A DNA stretch of 6,306 nucleotides from Pseudopedobacter sp. GTDB taxonomy: Bacteria; Bacteroidota; Bacteroidia; Sphingobacteriales; Sphingobacteriaceae. Every line of letters starts with the position of its first letter. The first letter of the stretch is position 1. Below are positions 5,688 to 6,306 of this stretch, piece after piece. The notes beneath the pieces were generated by a model. It ran no database searches and was not told the origin of the DNA. It was given only the letters and a program-made list of their open reading frames with translations. The stretch lies in assembly GCA_014378285.1 (NCBI GenBank), contig JACMNZ010000056.1, forward strand, positions 1 to 6,306, in the 5' to 3' direction. The position numbers and the translations under genes are program-made.

Positions 5688-6306
5688 TTAACTTTTTTTA
5701 TTTTCTAAACAAGCATAAATATGGGCTTTAACCAATCTGCCCATGTGCCTAATTTTGGTAAATTTTTTATCGTTATGGTAAATAGCCAATTCTTTTCCTA
5801 AAGATAAAGTTTTCTCTATAGGTGATATTTCATCAGTTAAAGAAGCTTCAAAAAGCTCTTTTAAACGATAGCGAGCCAATTTAACCCTATGACTAATGAT
5901 ACTCCGTTCCTCTTGTTGATATTGCTTCATCGTTTTTTCATTGATGGATTCTACCCCTAAAAAAACCAAATTGTTATTCTCTTTAAAATACTGAGGCAAA
6001 TAGAGTTTTAACTTTCCTTCATAAGATTGCTGATCAAAATCTATTGCTCTTATCCTATACTGATTTCCTTCTATATCTGGCGTAATATCTACTACAAAAT
6101 TATAAGAACGCATATCTCCCAAAAGTCGCACAAAGCAACGTTCATTAAATTTAACAAATTCTTTGCTAATACGGGTTTGATTAAATTTAATGTCGTTAAT
6201 ATATTCATCAACAAAAACATCACCTGGTAAACCAGGAATATGTTCTTCTATTAAAGTTTCTGTATCCGTAATATAGTTGATCCTGTTAGGCGATAAAATA
6301 TGCTCC
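5688..6306 (-). CDS. Unknown protein with kinase-like D-x4-N / DFD motifs (5' end outside window)
   Basis: The frame is open from the right window edge (first full codon 6305-6303) to a TAA at 5690-5688, giving 205 visible residues, so the N-terminus is missing. A GTG at 6131 is an internal valine, because conserved-looking sequence continues upstream of it. I do not recognise the family. Visible features are DVFVDEYI (29-36), then RLLGDMRSYNFVVD (60-73) and RIRAIDFDQQSYEG (84-97), and an Arg/Lys-rich helical C-terminus with SHRVKLARYRLKELFEASL. The Asp64-x4-Asn69 pair followed 20 residues later by Asp89-Phe-Asp resembles the catalytic loop and metal-binding Asp of kinase-fold phosphotransferases (APH, HipA and protein kinases). 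DVFVDEYI sits where a hinge strand would be. This reading is an inference and the N-lobe cannot be examined. The gene converges on the GHL10 gene with a 12-base gap. Confidence 0.8.
   Translation of the reverse strand, partial: EHILSPNRINYITDTETLIEEHIPGLPGDVFVDEYINDIKFNQTRISKEFVKFNERCFVRLLGDMRSYNFVVDITPDIEGNQYRIRAIDFDQQSYEGKLKLYLPQYFKENNNLVFLGVESINEKTMKQYQQEERSIISHRVKLARYRLKELFEASLTDEISPIEKTLSLGKELAIYHNDKKFTKIRHMGRLVKAHIYACLENKKS

Noticed and set aside
5688..6131. Right-edge - strand gene as a complete 147-residue ORF from GTG 6131
   Set aside because: The frame stays open to the window edge, and the upstream residues look like continuous protein sequence, so GTG is an internal valine.

Overview
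The window is AT-rich and reads as chromosomal DNA of a Bacteroidota bacterium, most likely Sphingobacteriaceae (Pedobacter-like). I base this on the rimM-trmD-rplS order with Bacteroidota-type protein sequences, the lack of Shine-Dalgarno sequences before clear starts, and promoter -7 boxes of the TAnnTTTG type. The genus is an inference from recall, not from a search.

Positions 1-1716 hold a translation and tRNA-modification block on the + strand. It starts with the 3' end of rimM (16S rRNA processing factor), followed by trmD (tRNA m1G37 methyltransferase) and rplS (ribosomal protein L19), and closes with a strong intrinsic terminator. The 185-bp rimM-trmD gap is not empty. It carries a plausible Bacteroidota promoter and, starting almost exactly at the predicted transcription start, a GC-containing foldable element that I read as a structured RNA. 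The rplS leader also folds into a hairpin, which covers an alternative upstream ATG.

Positions 1761-2903 encode an MscS-family mechanosensitive channel with extra N-terminal membrane helices. A long, nearly perfect inverted repeat at 2916-2960 serves as a bidirectional terminator between this gene and a converging - strand gene (2980-3882). That gene encodes a membrane-anchored coiled-coil protein of unknown function with a C-terminal predicted beta domain. It diverges across an AT-rich spacer from a secreted GHL10-family glycosidase-like protein with a fibronectin type III tail (4131-5675), related to the peptidoglycan glycosidase DigH.

The window ends inside a - strand gene (5688-6306, 5' end missing) of no recognised family. 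Its D-x4-N ... DFD arrangement resembles the catalytic and metal-binding loops of kinase-fold phosphotransferases.

I see no mobile element, CRISPR array, tRNA, rRNA or multi-gene defence system. The items most worth a second look are the putative RNA element upstream of trmD and the kinase-like unknown at the right edge.
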